Notes: generated by a model not told the origin, from the letters alone. Counted from the first letter of the stretch, positions 34,306-43,425 are shown. The stretch: DNA of 64,000 nucleotides from Streptomyces sp. TRM70350 (GCF_019219825.1 NZ_JAHUXH010000006.1:62001-126000); one strand, 5' to 3'. Translations and numbers: made by a program.

Positions 34306-36635
34306 ACGGCGCTGACGTAGACGTCGGCGTTGCCGCTGTCGTCGTCGGTGCGGCCCCACCAGACGTTGGTCCACTCGCCGTAGGTCTCGCGGCGGCCCAG
34401 GTTCTGCTGGCAGTAGAAGTAGTTGGTGCCCGCGTTGAGGATGCCGACCTCGGTGCCGGAGGTGGTGTAGGACTTGGCGGTGCGCCAGACCGTGCAGTTG
34501 TACTTGCCGCCGCCTATGGAGTGGCAGGACGGCGGTGGGGTGGTCTCGGTGCCGCCGCCGCCCGTCGTACTGCCGCCCCCGGTGGTCCCGGCCCCGGTCG
34601 TCTGTGACGGGGACGGCTTGGGCGCTGCCGTGTCCTTGGGAGCGGGCTCGCCCTCCTCGCCGGTCGACTGCTCCGCGGTCGGTGTCTTCTTGCCGTCGGC
34701 GCCCTGCTCGGAGGGCGTGGCGTCGGCCGAACGGCCGCCCTCGGTGCGAACCGAGGGGGCGGGCGTGGCACGGGCGGCGGATTCGGTGGGCCGCGCATCT
34801 GCCGTCGCCTCGCCCGAGCCGTTGTCGAGCATGACGACCGTGACACCGGCTGCCGCGAGCACAACCACGACCACGGCAGCGGCGAGCAGCGCACGGCCCT
34901 TGCGGCGGGGTGGGGTGACGGCCATGGGGCCGGTGGGGGCGGAGGCGGTGGGCGGGGTTGGGCCGGAGGGGGCGGGGGTGCCGAATGCCTGCGGGGTGGG
35001 GGCAGGGGCGGTGTGCGCGGGGTAGCCGTAGCGCTGCGGGCCAGAAGCCGTCTGCGCAGGCGCACCATAGCCTCGGGTGCCAGAATCCGTCTGCGCAGGC
35101 GCACCATAGCCTCGGGGGCCAGAATCCGTCTGTGCGAGCCCGCCAATGCCCTGGGGGTCGGGGCCGGTCGCGGCGAGGGCGCCAGAGCCCTGAGGATCGG
35201 ACCCAGCCTGCGCCAGCCCACCAAAGCCCTGAGGATCGGGGCCAGTCTGCGCGGGCGCACCAAAGTCCGGCGGCTCGGACCCAGTCTGCGCGGGCCCGCC
35301 ACTGCCCTGAGGGTGGGGGCCGGTCGCGGCGAGGGCGCCAGAGCCCTGCGGCCCGGACCCAGCCTGCGCGAACTCACCAAACTCCTGCGGCCCGGACCCA
35401 GCCCGCGCCAGCCCACCAAACTCCTGCGGCCCGGACCCAGCGCGTGCGGGCGCGCCAAAGTCCCGATGGCCAGAACCGTTCTGCGGGGGCTCGCCGAAGC
35501 CCTGAGGGCTCGGCGCCGTGTGCTCGTCAGAGGCCTGCGGCCCACGACCCGTCTGGGCGGTCTCGCCGATGCCCTGCGGGCCCGACCCGGTCTCCCCGCC
35601 GACCGCCTGCCCGCCGGTCCCGCCCTGCGCCGCCCCACCCGGCGCCCCCTGAACCGGCCCGAACCCCGGCGGTATCGCCGGAACACTCAGTTCCGTCTCT
35701 GGTCGGCCCGGCGGGTCCTCGCGCGAGAGCGTCCCCGCCGCTCCGCCCCGCAGCAGCGCCGTCGGTATGTCGGTGGCAGGTGAGTCCGCGACTTGCTGCA
35801 ACAGCTCCCGCGCCTCCTCCGCCTCCGGTCGGGACTCCGGGCGTTTGTCCATGAGGCGGCGCAGGAGGGGGCCCAGGGGACCGGCGCGCTGCGGTTCCGG
35901 CAGGGGCTCGGCCACGATCGCGGTGAGGGTCGAGTACGTCGACGTACGGCGGAACGGGGAGGCGCCTTCGACGGCGGCGTACAGGGTGGCCCCGAGGGCC
36001 CAGACGTCGGAGGCGGGGCCGGGGTCGGCGCCCTGGGCTCGTTCGGGGGCCAAGTAGTCGAGGGAGCCGACGAGTTCGCCGCTGCGAGTGAGGTGGGTCG
36101 CCGAGCCGTCGCCGGGGTCCTCCATCGTCGCTATGCCGAAGTCCGTGAGCAGCACCCGCCCCGAGCGGTCCAGCAGGATGTTGCCCGGCTTGACGTCACG
36201 GTGCAGCACACCGACGCGGTGGGCGGCGGCCAGCGCGTCCATGACCTTGGCGCCGATTCCGGCGGCCTCGCGCGGGTCGAGGGTGCCGCGGTCGCGCAGT
36301 ACGTCGTCCAGGGAGGGGCCGTCGACCAGCTCCATCACGATCAGCGGGCGGCCGTCGACCTCGGCGATGTCGTGCACGGCGACGACGCCGGGATGCCGCA
36401 CCCGGGCGGCGGCGCGGGCCTCGCGCTGCATCCGCAGCCGCAGGTCGGCCAGTTCGGGCCCGGCGGCGTCGGTGTAGGTGCGCAGTTCCTTGACAGCGAC
36501 CTCACGGCCGAGGACCTCGTCGACCGCTCTCCAGACCACGCCCATGCCACCCCGGCCGAGCTGCGCCACCACGCGGTAGCGTCCGGCCAGCAGCCGACCG
36601 GCCCGGTCCGCCCGTCCGTACTCCCCCGAAGACAC
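34251..36635 (-). CDS. Transmembrane Ser/Thr protein kinase with repeat linker
   Basis: A 794-residue receptor-like kinase. Residues 1-280 are a Hanks-type kinase: LGRGGMGVVWRAVD (P-loop), VAVKEL (Lys), LHRDVKPGNILLD (catalytic loop), LLTDFGIA (DFG) and LVGSLDYLAPERAQG (activation segment). About residues 335-550 are Gly/Pro/Gln-rich tandem repeats in the cytoplasmic juxtamembrane linker. A single helix (LLAAAVVVVVLAAAGVTVVM) near 580-600 is followed by a Thr/Ser/Pro-rich stalk and an extracellular domain of about 90 residues with four cysteines and many aromatics. Such kinases sense envelope signals and phosphorylate cytoplasmic proteins. Starts at GTG. Confidence 0.93.
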   Translation of the reverse strand: MSSGEYGRADRAGRLLAGRYRVVAQLGRGGMGVVWRAVDEVLGREVAVKELRTYTDAAGPELADLRLRMQREARAAARVRHPGVVAVHDIAEVDGRPLIVMELVDGPSLDDVLRDRGTLDPREAAGIGAKVMDALAAAHRVGVLHRDVKPGNILLDRSGRVLLTDFGIATMEDPGDGSATHLTRSGELVGSLDYLAPERAQGADPGPASDVWALGATLYAAVEGASPFRRTSTYSTLTAIVAEPLPEPQRAGPLGPLLRRLMDKRPESRPEAEEARELLQQVADSPATDIPTALLRGGAAGTLSREDPPGRPETELSVPAIPPGFGPVQGAPGGAAQGGTGGQAVGGETGSGPQGIGETAQTGRGPQASDEHTAPSPQGFGEPPQNGSGHRDFGAPARAGSGPQEFGGLARAGSGPQEFGEFAQAGSGPQGSGALAATGPHPQGSGGPAQTGSEPPDFGAPAQTGPDPQGFGGLAQAGSDPQGSGALAATGPDPQGIGGLAQTDSGPRGYGAPAQTDSGTRGYGAPAQTASGPQRYGYPAHTAPAPTPQAFGTPAPSGPTPPTASAPTGPMAVTPPRRKGRALLAAAVVVVVLAAAGVTVVMLDNGSGEATADARPTESAARATPAPSVRTEGGRSADATPSEQGADGKKTPTAEQSTGEEGEPAPKDTAAPKPSPSQTTGAGTTGGGSTTGGGGTETTPPPSCHSIGGGKYNCTVWRTAKSYTTSGTEVGILNAGTNYFYCQQNLGRRETYGEWTNVWWGRTDDDSGNADVYVSAVYIRGGDNDAPVPGLPLC
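34990..35620 (-). repeat. Coding tandem repeats in protein kinase linker
   Basis: About a dozen imperfect units of 14-16 residues with the pattern GPQGFGxxAQTGS run through the kinase linker, seen in the DNA as CCTGCG/CCTGAG-spaced blocks of 42-48 bases. Some neighbours are near-identical (for example the GYGAPAQTDSG pair at 35070-35120 and the GSGALAATGP pair), showing recent duplication. The composition suggests a flexible disordered tether. Confidence 0.85.
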
Positions 36636-36742
36636 CGCTGCCCCGTTCCTACGTCAGTACGACATGTGCATGAGTGCCGTACAGACTACGGGGCAGCACC
36701 GACAACCAGGCCCTCAGGTGGCGCCTGTGACAGGCCCGCTGC

Positions 36743-38047
36743 CTACTTCGCGGACGCCGTCAGGTCGCCCCGCCGGGGCGCGGCGAAGCCTTCCAGGTCG
36801 GCGCGGGTGAGGCCGGTCAGCCGCGCGACCTCGGCGATGTCGAGGGCCCCGCAGTCCAGGCCGCGCAACAGGTAGCCGCTGAGGGCCTTGGCGGTGGCGG
36901 GCTCGTCCATGACGTCGCCACCGGCCCGGTTGGCGTAGCGGGCGAGGCGGGCCGCAGCCTGCTCGAAGCCCTCGCGGTAGAAGGCGAAGACGGCCGCGTA
37001 CCGGGTGGGGATGTGGCCGGGGTGCATGTCCCAGCCCTGGTAGTAGGCGCGGGCCAGGGCGCGGCGGGTGAGGCCGTAGTGCAGGCGCCAGGCGTCGTGG
37101 ACCTTCTGGGTCGGGCCGACGGGCAGGACGTTGGTCGAGCCGTCCGACACCCGTACACCGGTGCCCGCCGCCGCGACCTGCATGACCGCCTTGGCGTGGT
37201 CGGCGGCCGGGTGGTCGCTGGCCTGGTAGGCGGCGGAGACGCCGAGGCAGGCGCTGTAGTCGAAGGTGCCGTAGTGCAGCCCGGTGGCGCGGCCCTCGGC
37301 GGCCTGGATCATCCGGGCGACGGTGGCGGTGCCGTCGGCGGCGAGGATGGACTGGCTGGTCTCGATCTGGATCTCGAAGCCCAGCCGGCCGGGTTCCAGC
37401 GCGTGCGCCTTCTCGAAGGCGTCCAGCAGCCGGACCATGGCGCCGACTTGCTCCGGACAGGTCACCTTGGGCAGCGTGAGGACCAGCCCGTCGGGCAGGC
37501 CACCGGCCCGCATGAGGCCGGTGAGGAAGATGTCGAGGGTGCGGATGCCCCGGTCCCGTACCGGCGCCTCCATGCATTTCATGCGGATGCCCATGTACGG
37601 CGCCGCGGTCCCGTTCTCGTACGCCTGCGCGATCAGCCGGGCCGCGCGGGCGGCCGCCTCGTCCTCCTCGGCGTCCGGGCGGGGGCCGTAGCCGTCCTCG
37701 AAGTCGACGCGCAGGTCTTCGACGGGCTCGCGTTCCAGTTTGGCGCGCACGCGCGTGTACACGGGCTCGGCGAGGTCGTCGGCAAGCCCCAGGACGGCGG
37801 CGAAGGAGGCGGCGTCCGGGGCGTGTTCGTCGAGGGCGGCGAGTGCCTGGTCGCCCCAGGAGCGGATGGTGTCGGCGGCGAAGGCGTCACCGGGGACGTA
37901 GACGGTGTGGACGGGCTGGCGGGTGCCGGGGTCTCCGGGGTAGCGGCGCTCCAGTTCGGCGTCGACCGGCGCGAGGGAGGCGCTGATCTCCTCGCTGACC
38001 GTGCCCGCGAGGCTCGTCGCGACCTGCTCCTGCTGGCCCTGACCCAT
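36743..38047 (-). CDS. DUF6986 aldolase/citrate-lyase-like protein
   Basis: A 434-residue protein related to the HpcH/HpaI aldolase and citrate-lyase beta fold. VDFEDGYGPRPDAEEDEAA near 112-130 resembles the acidic metal site of the fold, followed by GIRMKCMEAPVRDRGIRTLD, FEIQIETSQSILAADGTA and the substrate-loop GLHYGTFDYSACLG. I recall this as DUF6986, sometimes found with purine or ureide catabolism genes; the reaction is not established. It stands alone, with an IclR-like palindrome just upstream of its start. C-C lyase activity on a keto-acid is a reasonable guess. Confidence 0.75.
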   Translation of the reverse strand: MGQGQQEQVATSLAGTVSEEISASLAPVDAELERRYPGDPGTRQPVHTVYVPGDAFAADTIRSWGDQALAALDEHAPDAASFAAVLGLADDLAEPVYTRVRAKLEREPVEDLRVDFEDGYGPRPDAEEDEAAARAARLIAQAYENGTAAPYMGIRMKCMEAPVRDRGIRTLDIFLTGLMRAGGLPDGLVLTLPKVTCPEQVGAMVRLLDAFEKAHALEPGRLGFEIQIETSQSILAADGTATVARMIQAAEGRATGLHYGTFDYSACLGVSAAYQASDHPAADHAKAVMQVAAAGTGVRVSDGSTNVLPVGPTQKVHDAWRLHYGLTRRALARAYYQGWDMHPGHIPTRYAAVFAFYREGFEQAAARLARYANRAGGDVMDEPATAKALSGYLLRGLDCGALDIAEVARLTGLTRADLEGFAAPRRGDLTASAK

Positions 38048-38063
38048 CCCACACCCTCCTATT

Positions 38064-38078
38064 TTCCGCTATGCGGAA
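38064..38078 (-). promoter_or_regulatory. IclR-type palindrome upstream of DUF6986 gene
   Basis: TTCCGCTATGCGGAA is a 15-bp palindrome with perfect 6-bp arms (TTCCGC/GCGGAA). It ends 17 bases upstream of the DUF6986 start. IclR-family regulators such as AllR bind sites of this kind. The surrounding 38060-38110 stretch is A/T-rich, as expected for a promoter. Confidence 0.6.
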
Positions 38079-38237
38079 TCAACAATCCGTAGAACGAAGT
38101 TATCCGGGGACCTACCGCCTGGTCAACACCACTTCCTCACCGGGCCACCCCGGCCTTTCGGCATGTTCACGCTCATCTCATGGGGCGGTAGAACACTTCG
38201 TACACCGACTCCCTGGCCGCCCCATCGAAGGAGCACC

Positions 38238-39167
38238 GTGCCGAACCAGAGCCGAGTCACGCGCCGCCTGGGCCTGAAGACCGCGTTAGCCGCGGCGGCC
38301 GCCCTGCCCCTCTCCAGTACAGCACTGTCGTCGTCGGCCGCCTCGGCGGAGGAGACCGGCCTCGCACCGGCGGTGCGGCGCACCAGCCTCCGGCTGGAGA
38401 CCATGTCCTTCAACCTCCGCTTCGCGAGCACCACCGAACCCCACAGCTGGGCCGTGCGCAGACCCGTGACGCGCGAGCTGCTGCGCCGCGAGCACCCGCA
38501 TCTCATCGGCACCCAGGAGGGCCTCTACCAGCAGCTGCTGGACATCGAGTCCGACCTCGGCCCGCACCACGACTGGATCGGCACCGGCCGCGCGGGCGGC
38601 AGCCGCGACGAGTTCATGGCGATCTTCTACGACACCCGCCGCCTCGCCCCGCTCGCATACGACCACTTCTGGCTCTCCGACACCCCCGACGTGATCGGGT
38701 CGAACACCTGGGGCGGCGGCTCCATCCGCATGGTCACCTGGGTCCGCTTCCGGGATCTGCGGGACGACGGCCGGGAGTTCTACGTCCTCAACACCCACCT
38801 CGACAACCGCAGCCAGGACGCACGCGCGCGTGCCGCCGCGCTGATCGTGCAGCGGATCGCCGGGCTGGACCGCTCGCTGCCGCTGCTGGTGACCGGCGAC
38901 TTCAACGTCGCCGCGCACAAGAACCCGGTCTACGACACGATGCTGGGCGCCGGGCTCGTCGACACCTGGGAGACGGCCGCCGAGCGCGGCCCGCACTACG
39001 CCACCTTCCACGGCTACCGGCCGCTGACCCCGAACGGCGACCGGATCGACTGGATCCTCGCCACGCCCGGCGTCACCGCACACCGGGCGTCCGTCAACAC
39101 CTTCTCGGTGGACGGGCAGTTCCCGAGCGACCATCTGCCGGTGCAGGCCTCACTGACCCTGGGATGA
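38238..39167 (+). CDS. Secreted endonuclease/exonuclease/phosphatase-fold enzyme
   Basis: A 309-residue exported protein of the EEP superfamily. The signal peptide has RR near residue 9 and an Ala-rich core to an ASAEE site near 38. Catalytic elements are MSFNLRFA, GTQEGLYQQL (metal Glu), VLNTHLDN (catalytic His), VTGDFNV (Asp/Asn) and the terminal SDHLPV (His). Similar Streptomyces proteins are annotated as secreted nucleases or phosphatases, and sugar-phosphate or nucleic-acid substrates are both possible. GTG with AAGGAG five bases upstream is the start. It ends at a very strong bidirectional terminator. Confidence 0.9.
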   Translation: MPNQSRVTRRLGLKTALAAAAALPLSSTALSSSAASAEETGLAPAVRRTSLRLETMSFNLRFASTTEPHSWAVRRPVTRELLRREHPHLIGTQEGLYQQLLDIESDLGPHHDWIGTGRAGGSRDEFMAIFYDTRRLAPLAYDHFWLSDTPDVIGSNTWGGGSIRMVTWVRFRDLRDDGREFYVLNTHLDNRSQDARARAAALIVQRIAGLDRSLPLLVTGDFNVAAHKNPVYDTMLGAGLVDTWETAAERGPHYATFHGYRPLTPNGDRIDWILATPGVTAHRASVNTFSVDGQFPSDHLPVQASLTLG

Positions 39168-39170
39168 GCC

Positions 39171-39206
39171 GAGGCCCCCGTGACCGGCGGCGGTCACGGG
39201 GGCCTC
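39171..39206. terminator. Strong bidirectional terminator
   Basis: GAGGCCCCCGTGACCG (39171-39186) is followed by GCGG and its exact complement CGGTCACGGGGGCCTC (39191-39206), a perfect 16-bp stem with a four-base loop. It lies between the convergent EEP enzyme and etfA genes and should end both transcripts. Confidence 0.85.
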
Positions 39207-39223
39207 GTACGGCCTGCGGACGA

Positions 39224-40186
39224 TCAGCCCTTGCGGGACTTGATCTCCTCGGTCAGCTGCGGGACGACGTCGAACAGGTCGCCGACGACGCCGTAGTCGA
39301 CCAGCTCGAAGATCGGGGCCTCGGGGTCCTTGTTGACGGCCACGATGGTCTTCGAGGTCTGCATACCGGCGCGGTGCTGGATCGCGCCGGAGATGCCGGA
39401 GGCGATGTACAGCTGCGGCGAGACGGACTTGCCCGTCTGGCCGACCTGGTTGGTGTGCGGGTACCAGCCCGCGTCCACCGCGGCGCGCGACGCGCCGACG
39501 GCCGCGCCGAGCGAGTCGGCGAGCGCCTCGATCAGCGCGAAGTTCTCCGCACCGCCCACCCCGCGGCCGCCGGACACCACGATCGCGGCCTCGGTCAGCT
39601 CCGGACGGCCGGTCGACTCACGCGGCGTGCGCGAGATGACCTTGGTGCCGGTGGCCTTGTCGGAGAAGGTCACCGACAGCGCCTCGACGGCACCGGCGGC
39701 CGGCGCGGCCTCCACGGCGGCCGAGTTCGGCTTGACCGTGATGACCGGGGTGCCCTTGGTGACACGGGACTTGGTGGTGAAGGACGCGGCGAACACCGAC
39801 TGCGTGGCCACCGGGCCCTCGTCACCGGCCTCCAGGTCGACGGCGTCGGTGATGATGCCGGAGCCGATGCGCAGCGCGAGGCGGGCGGCGATCTCCTTGC
39901 CCTCGGCGGAGGACGGCACCAGCACGGCGGCCGGGGAAACGGCCTCGTAGGCGGCCTGCAGGGCGTCCACCTTCGGGACGACCAGGTAGTCGGCGTACTC
40001 GGCGGCGTCGTGGGTGAGGACCTTCACCGCGCCGTGCTCGGCGAGCGTGGCGGCGGTGTCGGCGGCGCCGTTACCGAGGGCGACGGCGACGGGCTCGCCG
40101 ATGCGGCGGGCCAGCGTCAGCAGCTCCAGGGTGGGCTTGCGGACGGCACCGTCCACGTGGTCGACGTAGACGAGAACTTCAGCCAT
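39224..40186 (-). CDS. etfA: Electron transfer flavoprotein alpha subunit
   Basis: A 320-residue EtfA. The N-terminal Rossmann-like domain ([20 protein letters not shown]) is followed by the FAD-binding C-terminal domain with [18 protein letters not shown] near 202-219, [37 protein letters not shown] and [18 protein letters not shown]. It carries FAD and passes electrons from acyl-CoA and related dehydrogenases to the quinone pool with EtfB. Length is normal. It follows etfB by 61 bp, so the two form an etfBA operon. Confidence 0.96.
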   Translation of the reverse strand: MAEVLVYVDHVDGAVRKPTLELLTLARRIGEPVAVALGNGAADTAATLAEHGAVKVLTHDAAEYADYLVVPKVDALQAAYEAVSPAAVLVPSSAEGKEIAARLALRIGSGIITDAVDLEAGDEGPVATQSVFAASFTTKSRVTKGTPVITVKPNSAAVEAAPAAGAVEALSVTFSDKATGTKVISRTPRESTGRPELTEAAIVVSGGRGVGGAENFALIEALADSLGAAVGASRAAVDAGWYPHTNQVGQTGKSVSPQLYIASGISGAIQHRAGMQTSKTIVAVNKDPEAPIFELVDYGVVGDLFDVVPQLTEEIKSRKG

Positions 40187-40247
40187 GGGACTTCTTCTCT
40201 CCTGCTTGCGAAGTGTGCGGGGCGGTCGGCGAAGTCGAGCTCAGGGC

Positions 40248-41033
40248 TCAGATGAACTTCTGGCTCGCGAGGAACTCAGCGAGCTGCTTGCCGCCCTCGC
40301 CCTCGTCCTTGACGATCGTGCCGGCCGTGCGGGCCGGGCGCTCGGCCGCGGTGTCGACCGTGGTGCAGGCGCCGTCCAGGCCGACCTCTTCGGCCTCGAT
40401 GTCGAGGTCGGACAGGTCCCAGGACTCCACCGGCTTCTTCTTGGCGGCCATGATGCCCTTGAAGGACGGGTAACGCGCCTCGCCCGACTGGTCGGTGACG
40501 GACACGACCGCCGGAAGCGAGGCCTGAAGCTGCTCCGAGGCGGCGTCGCCGTCGCGGCGGCCCTTGACCGTGCCGTCCTCGACGGAGACCTCGGAGAGCA
40601 GGGTGACCTGCGGGACGCCGAGACGCTCGGCGAGCAGCGCCGGTACGACGCCCATGGTGCCGTCGGTGGAGGCCATGCCGGAGATGACCAGGTCGTACCC
40701 GGCCTTCTCGATGGCCTTGGCCAGCACCAGGGAGGTGCCGATGGCGTCGGTGCCGTGCAGGTCGTCGTCCTCGACGTGGATCGCCTTGTCGGCGCCCATC
40801 GAAAGGGCCTTGCGCAGCGCGTCCTTGGCGTCCTCGGGGCCGACCGTCAGGACGGTGACCTCGGCGTCGTCGGCGTCCTCGGCGATCTGCAGCGCCTGCT
40901 CGACCGCGTACTCGTCGAGTTCGGAGAGCAGACCGTCCACGTCGTCCCGGTCGACGGTCAGGTCATCGGCGAAGTGCCGGTCGCCAGTGGCGTCGGGCAC
41001 GTACTTCACAGTGACAACGATCCTCAAGCTCAC
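40248..41033 (-). CDS. etfB: Electron transfer flavoprotein beta subunit
   Basis: A 261-residue EtfB. The opening LRIVVTVKYVPDATGD, the central DEYAVEQALQIAED and VLTVGPEDAKDALRKALSMG, and the signature-like VISGMASTDGTMGVVPALLAERLG are all typical. The late FKGIMAAKKKPVE is the recognition loop that contacts partner dehydrogenases. It binds AMP and pairs with EtfA. The GTG start has AGGAGAG six bases upstream. The leader carries a small stem-loop. Confidence 0.95.
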   Translation of the reverse strand: MSLRIVVTVKYVPDATGDRHFADDLTVDRDDVDGLLSELDEYAVEQALQIAEDADDAEVTVLTVGPEDAKDALRKALSMGADKAIHVEDDDLHGTDAIGTSLVLAKAIEKAGYDLVISGMASTDGTMGVVPALLAERLGVPQVTLLSEVSVEDGTVKGRRDGDAASEQLQASLPAVVSVTDQSGEARYPSFKGIMAAKKKPVESWDLSDLDIEAEEVGLDGACTTVDTAAERPARTAGTIVKDEGEGGKQLAEFLASQKFI

Positions 41034-41064
41034 GCCGGCTCTCCTACTGCATCGTCAATTTCAG

Positions 41065-41084
41065 GCTGCCTTCTTGCAGGCAGC
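41065..41084 (-). other. Leader stem-loop of etfBA
   Basis: On the minus strand GCTGCC and GGCAGC (41079-41084 with 41065-41070) can pair around an eight-base loop, 30-50 bp before the etfB start. It lies between a possible promoter and the ribosome binding site. It may only stabilise the transcript. Confidence 0.35.
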
Positions 41085-41241
41085 ATAGGCGCCTCTAGCG
41101 GCCGATCCCGGTCGGGGCGACCCGCGCTCCGAACGAGATATTACTCGTCAGTACACCCAGTTCATGCCCGCTAAGCAAGCGCTTTGAACTGTGACCTTCG
41201 CAACGCAGCGTAACCGGAACTGGACGATTCCGCAGGTGCGC

Positions 41242-41760
41242 TCAGTCGCGCAACGCGGTGAAGCGTCCCTGGTGGTACAGCAGCGGCCGGCCCACGCCGG
41301 CCGGGTCGCCGTCGACGACCTCCGCGAGTACGAGGCGGTGATCACCCGCGGGCACGCGCGCGTGCACCTTGCACACCAGCCAGGCCAGTACGCCGTCGAG
41401 CAGGGGAACGCCTTCGGGACCCTCGCGCCAGACGGTGGGCGCGCCGAACCGGTCGGCGCCGCTGCGCGCGAAGGTGGCCGCCAGTTCCTGTTGATGCTCG
41501 CCGAGCACGTGCACGCCGACATGGTCGGCCCCGGAGATCGCCGCCCAACTGGACGACCCCGTGCCTATCCCGAAAGAGAGCAGCGGCGGTTCGGCGGAGA
41601 CCGAGGTGAGGGAGGTGGCGGTGAAGCCGACGGGGCCGGTGTCACCCCGCGCCGTGATCACCGCCACGCCGGCCGCGTGCCGCCGGAAGACGGCGCGGAA
41701 CAGGTCGGGCGCGGCGGTCGACGGAGAGGTGGGAACGGCAAGGTCGGGGGTGGCCGTCAT
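41242..41760 (-). CDS. Flavin reductase family protein
   Basis: A 172-residue FMN-binding split-barrel protein of the flavin reductase (RutF/HpaC-like) family. FRAVFRRHAAGVAVIT opens the domain, GFTATSLTSVSAEPPLLSF is the FMN-binding strand-loop, and VHVLGEHQQELAATFARSGADRF with the late DHRLVLAEVVDGD completes it. It reduces free flavin with NAD(P)H for a partner monooxygenase; no partner is adjacent. Monocistronic on the minus strand upstream of the thioredoxin-like gene. Confidence 0.9.
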   Translation of the reverse strand: MTATPDLAVPTSPSTAAPDLFRAVFRRHAAGVAVITARGDTGPVGFTATSLTSVSAEPPLLSFGIGTGSSSWAAISGADHVGVHVLGEHQQELAATFARSGADRFGAPTVWREGPEGVPLLDGVLAWLVCKVHARVPAGDHRLVLAEVVDGDPAGVGRPLLYHQGRFTALRD

Positions 41761-41947
41761 GGAGTTGACCTTCTGCGGGAGACGACGAGCGGATCCTGGG
41801 CTGTTCAGCAGCCCGGACAGCGCGCGCTCGCGGTGCGGACGAGGTCGACGTGAACCCGGCCGAAGAGAAGGACGTCCGAAGGCATACGGTCAGGCTGACG
41901 ATAGATGCCGCGCACAGTCAAGTTCGTCCCGGAATCCGGTCTGCGCC

Positions 41948-42295
41948 TCAGGACCCGGAGCCCTGGATGCGGACCGCCTGTCCCAGCGCGGCGATCACGT
42001 CGGCCTTGCGCGGCTGTCCCGCGGCCCGCCGCACGACCCGGCCGTCGGCGTCCAGCACCAGCACGGTCGGGGTCTTGACGATGTCGAGTGCGCGTACGAG
42101 AGGCAGATGGGCCTCGGCGTCGATCTCGACGTGGGTGACACCGGGGACGAGGCCGGCCACCTCGCCGAGGATGCGCCGGGTGGCCCGGCAGGGCGCGCAG
42201 AAGGCGCTGGAGAACTGCACCAGTGTGGCGCGTTCACCGAGGTCGGCCCCCAGTTCGGCCGCACCGAGCCGCTTGTCCCCGTCACGCACGCGCAC
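41948..42295 (-). CDS. Thioredoxin-like protein
   Basis: A thioredoxin-fold protein of about 115 residues. LVQFSSAFCAPCRATRRIL carries the CxxC site as CAPC in place of CGPC, VEIDAEAHLPLVRALDIVKTPTVLVLD holds the cis-proline, and a final helix follows. I use GTG 42295; GTG 42289 or ATG 42400/42406 are possible. Homologues I recall from streptomycetes have a membrane helix before this domain, and none is visible here, so the N-terminus may be shortened or mutated. The likely role is thiol-disulphide exchange in the cytoplasm. Confidence 0.8.
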   Translation of the reverse strand: MRVRDGDKRLGAAELGADLGERATLVQFSSAFCAPCRATRRILGEVAGLVPGVTHVEIDAEAHLPLVRALDIVKTPTVLVLDADGRVVRRAAGQPRKADVIAALGQAVRIQGSGS

Positions 42296-42696
42296 ACACC
42301 ACCCCGGCCTGTCACAACTCCCGTCCTGCCCGGCACAAGCGTTCACGAGACCGCAAAGATTCCCGCCTGGAGCCTTTTCGCTGCGGAATCCTGGGTTCAT
42401 GGACATGACCGGGCCGGGCTCGTCGCCGCCCTCCTCGACGGGGCGTTGGGGTTCCGTGTGGCGTGCGAATTTTACGGGCTCGCCCAGCAGGTCACCGTAC
42501 GCACGGAGTAAAGACGCCGTAAAAGCACGAGGTGGACCTACGCGCGGACGTGACGAGGATCTCGCCTCGGTCGGGAACCAGGACTGGCTCCCCGCACGTT
42601 CTTGGGGCACGATCTGCGAGTGTCGTAACCTACGGCTGCGTAACTTGTCCGCCGGGAGTCCCTTCCCAGGCAGAGCAGGAAGGGTCCACCCCGCCC
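42296..42696. other. 401-bp spacer between divergent thioredoxin and acyltransferase genes
   Basis: Probably holds both promoters. Base composition falls near 42330-42400 and 42460-42530. CGTAACC TACGGCTG CGTAAC at 42624-42644 forms a repeated CGTAAC pair with a TACG/CGTA inverted core, 50-70 bp before the acyltransferase start. It is a candidate operator or promoter element. No gene is supported. Confidence 0.4.
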
Positions 42697-43425
42697 ATGG
42701 CAGAACTCGTCTACCGCCCCGTCGTCGGTCTCGCGCTGACCATGTTCAAGGTCTGGGACCTGAAGATCGACTGCAAGGGGTCGGAGAACATCCCGCGCTC
42801 GGGCGGCGCCGTGCTGGTGAGCAATCACATCAGCTATCTGGACTTCATCTTCAACGGCCTGGCGGCGCTCCCCCAGAAGCGCCTGGTGCGTTTCATGGCG
42901 AAGGAGTCCGTCTTCCGGCACCGGGTCTCCGGTCCGCTGATGCGTGGCATGCGGCACATCCCGGTGGACCGCAAGCAGGGTGAGGCGGCCTACCAGCACG
43001 CCCTGGACTCGCTGCGCTCGGGTGAGATCGTCGGCGTGTTCCCGGAGGCCACGATCTCGCAGTCGTTCACCCTGAAGAGCTTCAAGTCGGGTGCGGCGCG
43101 CATGGCCCAGGAGGCGGGCGTGCCGCTGATCCCGATGGCGGTGTGGGGCACACAGCGGCTGTGGACCAAGGGCCACCCGCGCAACTTCAAGCGCAGCCAC
43201 ATCCCGGTCACGATCCGGGTCGGCGAGGCCCTCGACGCCCCCCGCGACCAGTACGCGGGCGCGATCACCCGCCGCCTGCGCGAGCGCGTCCAGGACCTGC
43301 TGGACGCGGCGCAGCGCGCCTACCCCGGACGCCCTCGCGGCACGGACGACACCTGGTGGCTCCCCGCCCACCTCGGCGGCACGGCCCCCACCCCGGAACA
43401 GGTCCGCGAGGCCGACTCCCGCTGA
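42697..43425 (+). CDS. 1-acyl-glycerol-3-phosphate acyltransferase (PlsC-like)
   Basis: A 242-residue lysophospholipid acyltransferase. NHISYLDFIF near residues 49-58 is the HX4D catalytic motif, FMAKESVFRH is block II, GVFPEATIS near 109-117 is block III, and VPLIPMAVWGTQ is block IV. It transfers an acyl chain to lysophosphatidic acid at the membrane. ATG 42697 gives the normal family start. The purine-rich AGGAAGGG lies rather far upstream (about 14 bases). Length is normal. Confidence 0.92.
   Translation: MAELVYRPVVGLALTMFKVWDLKIDCKGSENIPRSGGAVLVSNHISYLDFIFNGLAALPQKRLVRFMAKESVFRHRVSGPLMRGMRHIPVDRKQGEAAYQHALDSLRSGEIVGVFPEATISQSFTLKSFKSGAARMAQEAGVPLIPMAVWGTQRLWTKGHPRNFKRSHIPVTIRVGEALDAPRDQYAGAITRRLRERVQDLLDAAQRAYPGRPRGTDDTWWLPAHLGGTAPTPEQVREADSR

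Noticed and set aside
34474..35854. Plus-strand frames opposite the protein kinase linker
   Set aside because: Repeat-driven shadows of the kinase gene; the minus strand shows kinase, helix and sensor domains in one frame.
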